DNA from: Nocardioides kribbensis
GTDB lineage: Bacteria > Actinomycetota > Actinomycetes > Propionibacteriales > Nocardioidaceae
Direction: 5' to 3'
Assembly: GCF_015070375.1 (NCBI RefSeq)
Contig: NZ_JADCLL010000001.1
Location: forward strand, 1,118,501 to 1,182,500
Length of the DNA: 64,000 bases
The position numbers were made by a program, and so were the translations under genes. Under the pieces are notes generated by a model. That model was not told the DNA's origin and ran no database searches. It worked only from the letters and a program-made list of their open reading frames with translations. Positions 9,001 through 16,097 of this stretch are shown here, piece by piece. The number at the start of each line of letters is the position of its first letter. Positions within the stretch are counted from its first letter, which is position 1.

Positions 9001-9717
9001 CATGCGGGCGACGTCCCACGCCTCGTCGTCGCCGCCGGCGCTGGCCGTGGCCGGGGTCGACCCGCCCGCGGCCAGCACGGTCACCACGAGGGCGTCGAGG
9101 GTGCCCAGCGCGGCGTAGAGCTCGTCGGGGGCCGAGCGCAGGCTGGAGGAGAAGATCGGCACGCCGACCGCGCGGCCGGTGGCGTCGACGGCGTCGGCCA
9201 GGGCGTGCACGAAGGCGGTGTTGCCGCTGGCCTGGTGGGCCCGGTAGTAGAGGATCCCCACCCGCGGCAGGTCAGCGGGCAGGTCGGCGGGCCGCTCGGC
9301 CAGGCCCCACTCCGGCAGGGCCGCCGGCGCCTCGAAGCCCTCGCCGGTGAGCAGCACGGTGTCGGAGAGGAAGGCGTGCAGCTGGGCCAGGTTGTCCGGG
9401 CCGCCCTCGGCGAGGTAGCGGTGGGCCTCGGCGGCCACCCCGATCGGCACCGACGACTGCTCCATCAGCTCCGCGCTGGGCTGCTGCTCCCCGCCGAGCA
9501 CGACCACGGGCATGCCGGTGGCGCGGATGCGGGCGAAGCCCGAGCAGAGGTCCTGCGGGGAGCCGAGCACCCGGCCCACGACGAGGTCGCAGCCCTCGAT
9601 GGTCTCGGCCATCGACTGGTGGCCGGGGCGGGCGGGGTTGGCCCAGACCCAGTCGGCGCCGCTGGCGCGGGCCGAGAGCAGGTCGGTGTCTGAGGTGGAG
9701 AGCAGCGCGATGCGCAC
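6094..9717 (-). CDS. cobN: Cobaltochelatase subunit CobN
   Basis: CobN is the large chelatase subunit that, with AAA+ partners not present in this window, inserts cobalt into hydrogenobyrinate a,c-diamide. The 1207 residues match the family in length. Recognisable blocks include SMAETIEGCDLVVGRVLG near the N-terminus, GKHGSMEWLPGKNAALS near 535, VWGTSAMRTSGDDVAEVLAL near 850, and RVVNPRWISAMQRHGYKGAF near 1100. The GTG start has GAGGAGG (complement 9723-9729) five bases upstream. A cobalamin riboswitch occupies the leader, so the cobN-F-Q-K operon is likely repressed by adenosylcobalamin. The last 12 residues are a Glu-Asp-Arg-Ala triplicate of probably no catalytic role. Confidence 0.96.
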   Translation of the reverse strand: MRIALLSTSDTDLLSARASGADWVWANPARPGHQSMAETIEGCDLVVGRVLGSPQDLCSGFARIRATGMPVVVLGGEQQPSAELMEQSSVPIGVAAEAHRYLAEGGPDNLAQLHAFLSDTVLLTGEGFEAPAALPEWGLAERPADLPADLPRVGILYYRAHQASGNTAFVHALADAVDATGRAVGVPIFSSSLRSAPDELYAALGTLDALVVTVLAAGGSTPATASAGGDDEAWDVARMAALDIPILQGLCLTSSRAEWEASDDGVTPMDSATQIAIPEFDGRIITAPFSFKEIDADGLPRYVADAERCARVAGIAVGHARLRRVPPAERRVALMLSAYPTKHSRVGNAVGLDTPVSTVRLLRRMREEGYDLGPAGVVPGLDLDDDTEAGDALIHALIDAGGQDEEWLTHAQLTDAHVRITQQQYDGWTADLPAALRDDVVATWGESPGELFVNDAGEIVLATIQAGNVVLLIQPPRGFGENPVAIYHDPDMAPSHHYLAAYRWVGGDVETGGFGAHAVVHLGKHGSMEWLPGKNAALSASCATDQAIADLPLIYPFLVNDPGEGAQAKRRAHATIVDHLIPPMARAETYGDIARLEQLLDEHANIAAMDPAKLPAVRGEIWQLMHAAEMHRDLGLDERPGDEEFDDFLLHVDGWLCEIKDAQIRDGLHVLGQAPEGEARVNLVLAILRASQVWGGETASVPGLRSALGLKEGAEATTVIDGVEERARALVQGMEAAGWDPAAAAGLHDDPEVQRVLAFAATQVVPRLARTTDELDAVLHALDGGFVPAGPSGSPLRGLVNVLPTGRNFYTVDPRAVPSRLAWQTGLAMAESLVQRYLDDTGDYPASVGLSVWGTSAMRTSGDDVAEVLALLGVRPSWDEASRRVNDLTVVPLEELGRPRIDVTVRISGFFRDAFPHVVAMLDDAVRLVAGLEEPHASNYVRAHAQADLAEHGDERRATTRIFGSKPGSYGAGILQLVESGTWRDDADLAEVYTAWGGFAYGRDLDGAAAADDMRANYRRIKVAAKNIDTREHDIADSDDYYQYHGGMVATVRALTGAAPQAYVGDSTTPDAVRTRTLQEETNRVFRARVVNPRWISAMQRHGYKGAFELAATVDYLFGFDATTGVVHDWMYDTLAQEYVLDETNQEFMRRSNPWALRGIVEKLHEARDRGLWAEPDPEVLAAMQEVYLDLEGDLEDRAEDRAEDRA
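6099..6134 (-). repeat. 12-bp tandem triplication at the 3' end of cobN
   Basis: Three head-to-tail copies of CCCGGTCCTCGG (last copy ending GA) lie just inside the cobN stop. On the coding strand they specify a repeated Glu-Asp-Arg-Ala tail. The unit is a multiple of three, so slippage changes copy number without shifting the frame. Confidence 0.85.
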
Positions 9718-9729
9718 GAGGGCCTCCTC

Positions 9730-9882
9730 GGGGTTCTCGCCCCGGTGGTAGTGGCGGAGTCCCGTGGCCAGTATCTGGCTGGGCCGTCGGAGGCGCAGGG
9801 CCTCGCGACGGCGTCACAGTGGCGGAACCGCCCCGGACTGGGCATCGCTGCCGCACCGGGTTCCTGGGTCCACGAGACGTGT
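9730..9882 (-). ncRNA. Cobalamin riboswitch in the cobN leader
   Basis: Read on -, the leader contains the conserved blocks of the cobalamin aptamer in order. These are GGAACCCGGTGCGG (around 9866-9853), the CCGCCACTGTGA core (around 9823-9812) and a B12-box-like AGCCAGATACTGGCC (9780-9766). Downstream, a 5-bp G/C stem (9744-9740 with 9733-9729) abuts and partly covers the cobN GAGGAGG ribosome site, with no U-run. A translational, SD-hiding switch is therefore more likely than a terminator. Block order and spacing are seen directly; the outer limits and mechanism are inferred. Confidence 0.85.
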
Positions 9883-9891
9883 AGCGGCAGC

Positions 9892-10614
9892 CTAGGCCAT
9901 CCCGCGCGGCGCGGGGCGGGCCAGCCGCTGGGCGGCGACCGGACGCCCGTCGACCAGGTGCTCGGCGACGATCCGGTCGACCGAGCCGGCACCGACGCGG
10001 GCGTACCAGACGTCGTCGGGCTGCACCGCGACGACCGGGGCGTGGTTGCACGGCAGCAGGCAGCCGGTCTGGGTCAGCAGCACGTCGTCGTCGCCGAGCC
10101 CGTGGGCCATCAGGGCCAGCACCACCGCCTCGGCGGTGTCGTCGGAGCCGCGCGCGCTGCACCGCGGTCCGCGGCACACCAGCACCTGGTGGCGGTGGGC
10201 GGTGACCTCCTCCCACGCCGGCGAGGTCAGCCCCGCCTCGGCGCCGGTCACCGGCGTGGCCGCGGCGACCAGCCGCGCGACCCGCTCCCCCGCGCCGGCG
10301 GCCGGGTCGAGGTCGGCCAGCAGCGCGCCGGCGACGCGCACCTGCGGTGCGTCGTCGCCCCGCTCGCGCCACCAGTGGGCGACCACGCGCCGCAGCCACG
10401 ACGCCCCGGGGGCCAGCGGCCCGGTCGCGACGCCGACCACGACGACGCGGCGTACGCCGGAGCCGGCGAGGCGGGTCAGCTCGCGGGCCGGCGAGGGGTC
10501 GCCCTGCTGGAGGTGGGCGACGCTCGCGCCGACCTCGGCGGCGAGCGCGGCCAGCTCCGCGCCGGCGCGCACCTCGCGCACCGACATCGTCACCAGCACG
10601 ACCTGCTCGTCCAC
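9892..10614 (-). CDS. CbiX/SirB-like domain fused to a thioredoxin-fold 2Fe-2S ferredoxin domain
   Basis: The 240-residue protein has two parts. Residues 1-125 resemble one half of a CbiX/SirB cobaltochelatase-type domain (VVVVGVATGPLAPGASWLRRVV). Residues about 140-230 have the Cys pattern of the thioredoxin-like 2Fe-2S ferredoxins: CRGPRC...GCLLPCNHAPVV. No canonical chelatase His pair is evident in the first part, so chelation is doubtful; an electron-transfer or metal-delivery role in cobalamin synthesis is an inference from the location. It starts at GTG 10614 behind a TAGGTT hexamer with no Shine-Dalgarno. It ends ten bases before the riboswitch, so cobN may be read both from its own promoter and by read-through. 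Confidence 0.7.
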   Translation of the reverse strand: MDEQVVLVTMSVREVRAGAELAALAAEVGASVAHLQQGDPSPARELTRLAGSGVRRVVVVGVATGPLAPGASWLRRVVAHWWRERGDDAPQVRVAGALLADLDPAAGAGERVARLVAAATPVTGAEAGLTSPAWEEVTAHRHQVLVCRGPRCSARGSDDTAEAVVLALMAHGLGDDDVLLTQTGCLLPCNHAPVVAVQPDDVWYARVGAGSVDRIVAEHLVDGRPVAAQRLARPAPRGMA

Positions 10615-10621
10615 GCGGGGG

Positions 10622-10627
10622 AACCTA
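10622..10627 (-). promoter_or_regulatory. -10 element of a predicted leaderless promoter (2Fe-2S/CbiX-like gene)
   Basis: TAGGTT on - lies seven bases before GTG 10614. This spacing puts the transcription start on the start codon. Confidence 0.6.
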
Positions 10628-10650
10628 GCAGCGCCCCCGCCGACGCCCGC

Positions 10651-11598
10651 TCAGCTCGTCGGGTGCCCGAAGCTGCCGCGCTGGAAGGCCTGGTAGGCCT
10701 CCATCACCTCGGCCTTGGTGTTCATCACGAAGGGTCCGGCCCACGCCAGCGGCTCGCGGATCGGGCGACCGCCGAGCACGACCACGTCGAGGCGCGGCGA
10801 ACGGCTCTCCTGACGGCCCGCGGCCGAGACCGTGAGGTAGTCGCCGGCGCCGAGCACGGCGGCCTGGCCGGTGCGCAGCGGCCGGCCCTCCTCCCCCACG
10901 GTGCCGTCGCCGTTGAGCACGTAGACGAGCGCGTTGAAGTCGACGTCCCAGGGCAGGTCGAGGCGGGCGCCGGGCTCGAGCGAGGCGTGCACCAGCGCCA
11001 TCGGGGTGTACGTCGACCCCGGCCCGGCGTGGCCGTCGACGGTGCCGGCGATGACGCGCACGAGCGCCCCGGCGTCGGCGGAGGTCAGCAGCTGCACCTC
11101 CCCGGAGCGGATGTCCTGGTACTTCGGGGTGCTCATCTTGGCGTCGCGGGGCAGGTTCACCCACAGCTGGAGGCCGTGGAAGAGCCCGCCGGACTGCACG
11201 AGCCACTCCGGCGGGGCCTCGATGTGCAGCAGCCCGGAGCCGGCGGTCATCCACTGGGTGTCGCCGTTGGTGATCGTGCCGCCACCACCGTGGGAGTCGT
11301 GGTGGTCGAAGGTGCCGTCGATGATGTAGGTGACGGTCTCGAAGCCGCGGTGGGGGTGCCAGGCGGTGCCCTTCGGCTCGCCCGGCGCGTACTCCACCTC
11401 GCCCATCTGGTCCATCATGATGAACGGGTCGAGACGGGCCAGGTCGATGCCCGCGAAGGCGCGGCGCACGGGGAAGCCCTCTCCCTCGTAGCCCTGGGGC
11501 GCCGTGGTCACCTGCAGCACCGGGCGCGGCTGGTCGCCCAGCCCGGGGCCGCGCACCCGGTCGAGGGTGGTCAGGTCGTCGACGGTGATCGCAGGCAT
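10651..11598 (-). CDS. Pirin family protein
   Basis: Bicupin iron-binding protein of the pirin family; members act as quercetinase-like dioxygenases or redox-sensing cofactors, and the substrate cannot be told here. The 315 residues carry the metal site HPHRGFET (His81, His83) and LLHIEAPPE (His125, Glu127), all four ligands intact. The C-terminal cupin ends with GPFVMNTKAEVMEAYQAFQRG, typical of the family. The ATG at 11598 has TAGGAT six bases upstream, and an inverted repeat GTTGAA-CA-TTCAAC sits about ten bases further up, suggesting control by an unlinked MarR-type repressor. Confidence 0.9.
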   Translation of the reverse strand: MPAITVDDLTTLDRVRGPGLGDQPRPVLQVTTAPQGYEGEGFPVRRAFAGIDLARLDPFIMMDQMGEVEYAPGEPKGTAWHPHRGFETVTYIIDGTFDHHDSHGGGGTITNGDTQWMTAGSGLLHIEAPPEWLVQSGGLFHGLQLWVNLPRDAKMSTPKYQDIRSGEVQLLTSADAGALVRVIAGTVDGHAGPGSTYTPMALVHASLEPGARLDLPWDVDFNALVYVLNGDGTVGEEGRPLRTGQAAVLGAGDYLTVSAAGRQESRSPRLDVVVLGGRPIREPLAWAGPFVMNTKAEVMEAYQAFQRGSFGHPTS

Positions 11599-11604
11599 GC
11601 CCCG

Positions 11605-11610
11605 ATCCTA
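11605..11610 (-). promoter_or_regulatory. -10 element of a predicted leaderless promoter (pirin gene)
   Basis: TAGGAT on - ends six bases before ATG 11598, and no Shine-Dalgarno lies between. Confidence 0.6.
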
Positions 11611-11620
11611 GCCGCGCCTA

Positions 11621-11634
11621 GTTGAACATTCAAC
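11621..11634. promoter_or_regulatory. Inverted repeat, candidate repressor operator for the pirin gene
   Basis: GTTGAA-CA-TTCAAC has perfect 6-bp arms and overlaps the spacer/-35 zone of the pirin promoter. TTGAA-N2-TTCAA palindromes are typical MarR-family sites. The gene on the other side (histidine kinase) ends here, so the pirin gene is the only target. Confidence 0.55.
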
Positions 11635-11642
11635 GGCTCGCG

Positions 11643-13652
11643 TCAGGTGACGGCCGGGAGGTGCACGGTGAAGGTCGCGCCCTCGCCGAGCGCCGAGTCG
11701 ACCTCCATCCGGCCGCCGTGGCGGGCGACGACGGCGTGGGCGATCGAGAGCCCGAGCCCGCTGCCGGGGATGGCCTGCTTCTGGGCGTTGGAGGAGCGGA
11801 AGAAGCGGGTGAAGAGGTGCTCGAGCTCGGCGGCGGGGATGCCGATCCCGGTGTCGCTGACGGTGAGCACGTGACAGGCCTCGCCCGGCCCGGCGCCCGC
11901 GACGAGGCGCACGCCCACCCGACCGCCGTCGGGGGTGAACTTCACGGCGTTGCCGACGAGGTTGATCACGACGCGCTCGAGCAGGTCGCGGTCGCCGACC
12001 ACCGGCAGCGGCTCGTCGGGCAGGTCGACCTCGAGCACGGTCGAGCCCCGCTCCAGCCCGGGCGACACCACGGCGCAGCCGGCGCGCACCACCTCGCCCA
12101 GGTCGAGGACCTTCTCGGCCATCCCGAGGCCGTCGTGCTGCACGGTGGAGAGCGTGAGCAGGTCGTCGACGAGGCCGAGCAGGCGGTCGCTGTTGCCGAT
12201 GACCCGGCGCACCGCGCGGAGCTGGGCGTCCTCCAGGGCGCCGAAGTCGCCCTCCTCGAGCATCTCGAGGTAGCCCACGATGCTCGTGATGGGGGTGCGC
12301 AGCTCGTGGCTGACGCTGGAGATGAAGGCGTCCTTGACCGCGTCGACCTCGCGGAGCCGCTCCAGGGCGTCCTGCACCGCCCGCTCGGCCTCGAGCCGCT
12401 CGGTGACGTCCTCGGAGATGCTCAGGTAGCCGACCGGACGACCGCGGTCGTCGAGGATCCGGTCGAGGGTCATCGAGTGGGTGCGCTCCGTGCCGTCCTT
12501 GCGCACGAAGCCGATGTAGGCGCCGGCCTGACCGGGCTCGAGCATCTGTCCTGCCACGGTGTCGAAGTCGTCGGCCACCCCCAGCTCGGCCGCCTTGGCC
12601 CGCACCCCGTGAGGGCTGTGCAGCATGGTGGACTCGCGCCCCATCACCTCCTCGGCGGTGTAGCCGAGCAACTGCTCGGCGCCGGGGTTGAAGAGCGTGA
12701 TGCGACGCTCGAGGTCGGCTCCGATGATGGCGTCGGAGGCGCTGTGCACGACCCGCTCCAGGGTGTCGCGCTCGGCGGCAGCGGTGCGGGCGGCGCGGAT
12801 GTGCTCGCCCACGCGCAGCAGCAGCGGCACGACGATCAGGGCGCAGGTCGCGATGAAGGCCGAGAGCAGCACGCCGCGCAGGTCGGGGTCGAGGTCGAAG
12901 CGTCCGGGCGCGTCGGTGAACGGCCCGCGACCGGAGGCACTCATCAGCACCGCGAACGCCAGCACCGCCACCAGCTGGGCGAGGGCCTCGGGGGCGCGCA
13001 GCCGCAGGGCGCTCCAGGCCAGCACCGGCACGACGAGGAAGACGATCGAGGGCAGGTCGGTCGGCACGAACACCGCGGGGGCGACGGTCAGCACGGCCGC
13101 CCACTGCACCACGCGCTCGCCGCGACCGGCGATGGCCGCGTGGTCGGGCAGCCGCGACCACATCGGGGTCAGCACCAGCTGGGAGCCCAGGTGCGAGACG
13201 GCGAGGGCCAGGACGACCAGGGCCGGGTCGCCGAAGCCGGTGAGCGCCGAGGTGAGCCCACCCGCCGAGGCGCCGACGGCCGCCCCCGCGAGGCACGCCA
13301 CGACGTAGCGGCGCAGGTCGGCGTCGTGGCGCAGCCGCCAGCGGCCCTCCTCACCCTGCGACAGGACCGCCCACACCACGACGGTCTCCAGCGCGATGCC
13401 GGCGCCGTACCCCACCGCGACGTCGCCGGGGCGCCCGCCGAGCCGGATGGTCAGCACCGCGAGGGCGAGCACGAGCAGCGCGAGCACCGGCACGGCGCGA
13501 CGAGGGGCGAGCAGCAGCAGGCCGCTGGCCAGGCCCACGGGCCAGATGCCGATGGCGTGGCCGGTGTCGGGCGCTGCCGACACCGCGGCGAGGCCCATGG
13601 CGCCGGTGAGCAGCGCGAGAGCCGCGACGGCGAGCAGGCGAAGACCCGGCAC
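11643..13652 (-). CDS. Membrane-bound PAS-domain sensor histidine kinase
   Basis: The 669-residue orphan sensor has three parts. Residues 1-290 form about eight hydrophobic helices in a MASE1-like arrangement. Then comes a PAS domain (about 305-425: SASDAIIGADLERRITLFNPGAEQLLGYTAEEV, read in pieces) with its PAC tail. The kinase core follows: H-box SSVSHELRTPITS, N-box VVINLVGNAVKFTPDGG and G-boxes DTGIGIP and GSGLGLSIAHAVV. All catalytic motifs are intact. GTG 13652 was chosen because a strong GGGAGGGGGA precedes it and the hydrophobic segment begins there; the longer frame upstream is Arg-rich shadow. No response regulator is adjacent, so its partner is unknown. Confidence 0.88.
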   Translation of the reverse strand: MPGLRLLAVAALALLTGAMGLAAVSAAPDTGHAIGIWPVGLASGLLLLAPRRAVPVLALLVLALAVLTIRLGGRPGDVAVGYGAGIALETVVVWAVLSQGEEGRWRLRHDADLRRYVVACLAGAAVGASAGGLTSALTGFGDPALVVLALAVSHLGSQLVLTPMWSRLPDHAAIAGRGERVVQWAAVLTVAPAVFVPTDLPSIVFLVVPVLAWSALRLRAPEALAQLVAVLAFAVLMSASGRGPFTDAPGRFDLDPDLRGVLLSAFIATCALIVVPLLLRVGEHIRAARTAAAERDTLERVVHSASDAIIGADLERRITLFNPGAEQLLGYTAEEVMGRESTMLHSPHGVRAKAAELGVADDFDTVAGQMLEPGQAGAYIGFVRKDGTERTHSMTLDRILDDRGRPVGYLSISEDVTERLEAERAVQDALERLREVDAVKDAFISSVSHELRTPITSIVGYLEMLEEGDFGALEDAQLRAVRRVIGNSDRLLGLVDDLLTLSTVQHDGLGMAEKVLDLGEVVRAGCAVVSPGLERGSTVLEVDLPDEPLPVVGDRDLLERVVINLVGNAVKFTPDGGRVGVRLVAGAGPGEACHVLTVSDTGIGIPAAELEHLFTRFFRSSNAQKQAIPGSGLGLSIAHAVVARHGGRMEVDSALGEGATFTVHLPAVT

Positions 13653-13805
13653 GACTCCCCCTCCCGGTGTCGGTCCCGGCCTGAGTGAAGCACGCCCGCC
13701 GCGTCGGCGGCGCCGGTTCACCACGACTCGGGCGCCACGGCACGCTGAGAGACGTCTCAGCCGCGGTCGGGCGAGGCGCGTGGCGCGGCTCGGCGCCGCG
13801 AGCAC

Positions 13806-13811
13806 TACCGT
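13806..13811 (+). promoter_or_regulatory. -10 element of a predicted leaderless promoter (FAD oxidoreductase)
   Basis: TACCGT ends six bases before ATG 13818 with no Shine-Dalgarno between. Confidence 0.6.
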
Positions 13812-13817
13812 GGCCCG

Positions 13818-15422
13818 ATGAGCTCTTCGGGTGCGCCCACGCGGTCCTCCTACGACGTCGTCGTGGTCGGCGGCGGCCACAACGGCCTGGTCTCGGCGGC
13901 CTACCTCGCGCGCGCAGGTCTCTCGGTCCTGGTGCTCGAGCGCCTCGACCACACCGGCGGCGCCGCCGTCTCGGCCCCCGCCTTCCGCGGCCACGACGTG
14001 CGCCTCTCGCGCTACTCCTACCTCGTCTCGCTCATGCCCGAGGCACTCATGCGCGACCTCGACCTCCAGGTGCGCCTGGAGTCGCGCACCACCGCCTCCT
14101 ACACCCCGACGTCACGCGACGGGAAGGCCGGCGGGCTGCTCGTGGAGCGCCCGGAGGGCCCCGCCACCGCGCGGTCCTTCGCCGACCTCACCGGGGGCGA
14201 GGAGGAGTACGCCGCCTGGCGCGAGTTCTACGCCGACGTCGCCGACCTCGCCCACGCCGTCGCCCCGACCCTCCTGGAGCCGCTGCCCGGCGAGCGGGCG
14301 CTGCGCGACCGGGTCGACCCCGACATCTGGCGCGACCTGGTCGAGCGCCCGCTGGGCGAGGCCGTCGAGCGGCGCTTCCGCGACGACACGGTGCGCGGCG
14401 TGGTGGCCACCGACGCCCTCATCGGCACCTTCGCCTCGCTGCACGACCCGTCGCGCGTGCAGAACCGCTGCTTCCTCTACCACCTGATCGGCAACGGCAC
14501 CGGCGAGTGGCGGGTGCCCGTCGGGGGCATGGGCGCAATGACCGACGCGCTCGCCGCGGCGGCCGGGCGCGCGGGCGCCGAGCTGCTGACCGGCGCGGGC
14601 GTCTCGGCGATCCGTCCCACCGGCGAGGGCGCCGACTCCGGCGCCGAGGTGACCTTCCACGCCGGCGGTCGCGACCACGTCGTGAGCGGGCGCCACGTCC
14701 TGGCCAACGTCGCGCCGTGGGTGCTGGAGATCCTCCTCGGCGGCGCGGAGGACGCGGCGACGAAGCCCGAGGGCTCGCAGCTCAAGATCAACCTGCTCCT
14801 CGATCGACTGCCCGCCCTGCGCTCCGGTGTCGACCCCGCCGTGGCCTTCGCCGGCACCCTCCACCTCGCCGAGGACTACACCCAGCTGGAGCGCGCCTAC
14901 GCCGACGCCGCCGGCGGGTCCGTGCCCACCGCCCTCCCCGGCGAGGTCTACTGCCACACCCTCACCGACCCCTCGATCCTCGGGTCGGCCGCCGGCTCGG
15001 GCACCCACACGATGACCTACTTCGGCCTCCACACGCCCGCCTCGCTCTTCGCCGACCCCGCTCGCCGCGAGGCCGCCAAGGCCGAGGCGGTCGCCCGGGC
15101 CATCGCCTCCCTCGACGAGCACCTCGTCGAGCCGCTCGCGTCGTGCGTGGCCCGCGACGCCGACGGCCAGCCGTGCATCGAGGCCAAGATCCCCCAGGAC
15201 GTCGAGGCCGACCTGGCCATGCCCGGGGGCCACATCTTCCACGGCGACCTCGAGTGGCCGTGGGCCCCGGCCCGTGCGCGCCTCGACACCCCCGCGCAGC
15301 AGTGGGGCGTGCAGACCGCCCACGACGCCGTCCTACTCTGCGGCTCCGGCGCCCGTCGCGGCGGCGCCGTCTCCGGGATCGCCGGCCACAACGCCGCCCA
15401 GGCCGTCCTCGCCTCCCGCTGA
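13818..15422 (+). CDS. FAD-dependent oxidoreductase, phytoene-desaturase/PYROXD2-like
   Basis: Flavoprotein of the NAD(P)/FAD amine-oxidase/phytoene-desaturase superfamily, 534 residues. The Rossmann motif VVVVGGGHNGLVSAAYLARAG begins at residue 14 and is followed by LERLDHTGGAAVS, the second FAD contact. The C-terminal FAD motif near GSGARRGGAVSGIAGHNAA is also present. The GGGHNGL form with this C-terminus is typical of PYROXD2-like proteins rather than true carotenoid desaturases, and no carotenoid genes are nearby. The substrate is unknown. ATG 13818 lies six bases after a TACCGT hexamer. Confidence 0.85.
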   Translation: MSSSGAPTRSSYDVVVVGGGHNGLVSAAYLARAGLSVLVLERLDHTGGAAVSAPAFRGHDVRLSRYSYLVSLMPEALMRDLDLQVRLESRTTASYTPTSRDGKAGGLLVERPEGPATARSFADLTGGEEEYAAWREFYADVADLAHAVAPTLLEPLPGERALRDRVDPDIWRDLVERPLGEAVERRFRDDTVRGVVATDALIGTFASLHDPSRVQNRCFLYHLIGNGTGEWRVPVGGMGAMTDALAAAAGRAGAELLTGAGVSAIRPTGEGADSGAEVTFHAGGRDHVVSGRHVLANVAPWVLEILLGGAEDAATKPEGSQLKINLLLDRLPALRSGVDPAVAFAGTLHLAEDYTQLERAYADAAGGSVPTALPGEVYCHTLTDPSILGSAAGSGTHTMTYFGLHTPASLFADPARREAAKAEAVARAIASLDEHLVEPLASCVARDADGQPCIEAKIPQDVEADLAMPGGHIFHGDLEWPWAPARARLDTPAQQWGVQTAHDAVLLCGSGARRGGAVSGIAGHNAAQAVLASR

Positions 15423-15465
15423 CCGGTCGCCGGTCCGTCGATTTCGCCGCCCGGTGGCCCGCTGG

Positions 15466-15471
15466 TAATGT
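15466..15471 (+). promoter_or_regulatory. Probable -10 element of the tRNA-Lys gene
   Basis: TAATGT lies 17 bases before the mature tRNA 5' end, in an otherwise GC-rich stretch. Confidence 0.5.
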
Positions 15472-15488
15472 TCTTCTCGCTTCACCGC

Positions 15489-15564
<76 letters not shown>

Positions 15565-15568
15565 CCCA

Positions 15569-15604
15569 CGAGAGGCCCTCCCGGTTCACCGGGAGGGCCT
15601 CTCG
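15569..15604 (+). terminator. Strong intrinsic-terminator-like hairpin after tRNA-Lys
   Basis: A perfect inverted repeat with 16-17-bp arms (starting CGAGAGGCCCTCCCGG) and a two- to four-base loop sits directly behind the tRNA CCA end. There is no U-tract, as is common in high-GC actinobacteria. Confidence 0.85.
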
Positions 15605-15676
15605 CCATTCCCGCCCTACTCCTTCCCTGCCGGGGTCGAGCCCGCACAGCCCACGGCGACCGAGCGGGAGTCCCCA

Positions 15677-16018
15677 GCACCCCGGTGGCCGAGCAGGGAG
15701 CGCCAGCACTCCGGTGGTTGAGGAGGGAGCGCCAGCACCCCGGTGGTTGAGGAGGGAGCGCCAGCACCCCGGTGGTTGAGGAGGGAGCGCCAGCACCCGG
15801 TGGTTGAGGAGGGAGCGCCAGCGACCCGGTGGTTGAGGAGGGAGCGCCAGCGACCCGGTGGTTGAGGAGGGAGCGCCAGCACCCCGGTGGTTGAGGAGGG
15901 AGCGCCAGCACCCCGGTGGTCGAGGAGGGAGCGCCGGGCCGGACCCCGGTGGTCGAGGAGGGAGCGCCCGCACCCCGGTGGTTGAGGAGGGAGCGCCAGC
16001 GACCGTCTCGAAACCACC
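15677..16018. repeat. Tandem array of 11 about 29-bp units ending in a complete REP-like palindrome
   Basis: Units start at 15677, 15706, 15735, 15764, 15793, 15821, 15850, 15879, 15908, 15937 and 15970. The consensus is GCACCCCGGTGGTTGAGG followed by AGGGAGCGCCA (29 bp); one copy is 28 bp and one is 33 bp. Copies differ at few positions. The last unit runs into GCGACCGTCTCGAAACCACC. Bases 15977-16018 therefore form a complete palindrome with GGTGGTT/AACCACC arms, and the array looks like an expansion of its left half. The unit is not a multiple of three and there are no unique spacers, so it is neither coding nor CRISPR. The rest of 15605-16068 shows no gene. Confidence 0.9.
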
Positions 16019-16068
16019 CTCACGCGACAGCGCAACCCTCTCCACAGATCCACCGGCAGACCTAGTCA

Positions 16069-16084
16069 TCGAATGCGTGTTCGA
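16069..16084. promoter_or_regulatory. LexA (SOS) box of the DUF222/HNH gene
   Basis: TCGAATGCGTGTTCGA matches the actinobacterial SOS consensus TCGAAC-N4-GTTCGA at 11 of 12 fixed positions. It sits just upstream of the -10 hexamer at 16086-16091, so bound LexA would block transcription. DUF222/13E12-family genes are known members of the mycobacterial SOS regulon. Confidence 0.8.
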
Positions 16085-16085
16085 A

Positions 16086-16091
16086 TAAACT
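16086..16091 (+). promoter_or_regulatory. -10 element of a predicted leaderless promoter (DUF222/HNH gene)
   Basis: TAAACT ends six bases before ATG 16098. It lies two bases after the SOS box. Confidence 0.65.
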
Positions 16092-16097
16092 AGGTCC

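Noticed and set aside
6223..9693. 1156-residue open frame on + opposite cobN
   Set aside because: It is the antisense shadow of a GC-saturated gene; composition is Val/Gly/His/Arg junk with no domain, and cobN is unambiguous.
13653..13994. N-terminal extension of the PAS histidine kinase
   Set aside because: The extra residues are Arg/Gly-rich, lack family features and would overlap the divergent FAD-oxidoreductase gene; GTG 13652 has a strong ribosome site.
15677..15998. CRISPR array
   Set aside because: The repeats are contiguous with no unique spacers, differ in length by one to four bases, and no cas gene is nearby.
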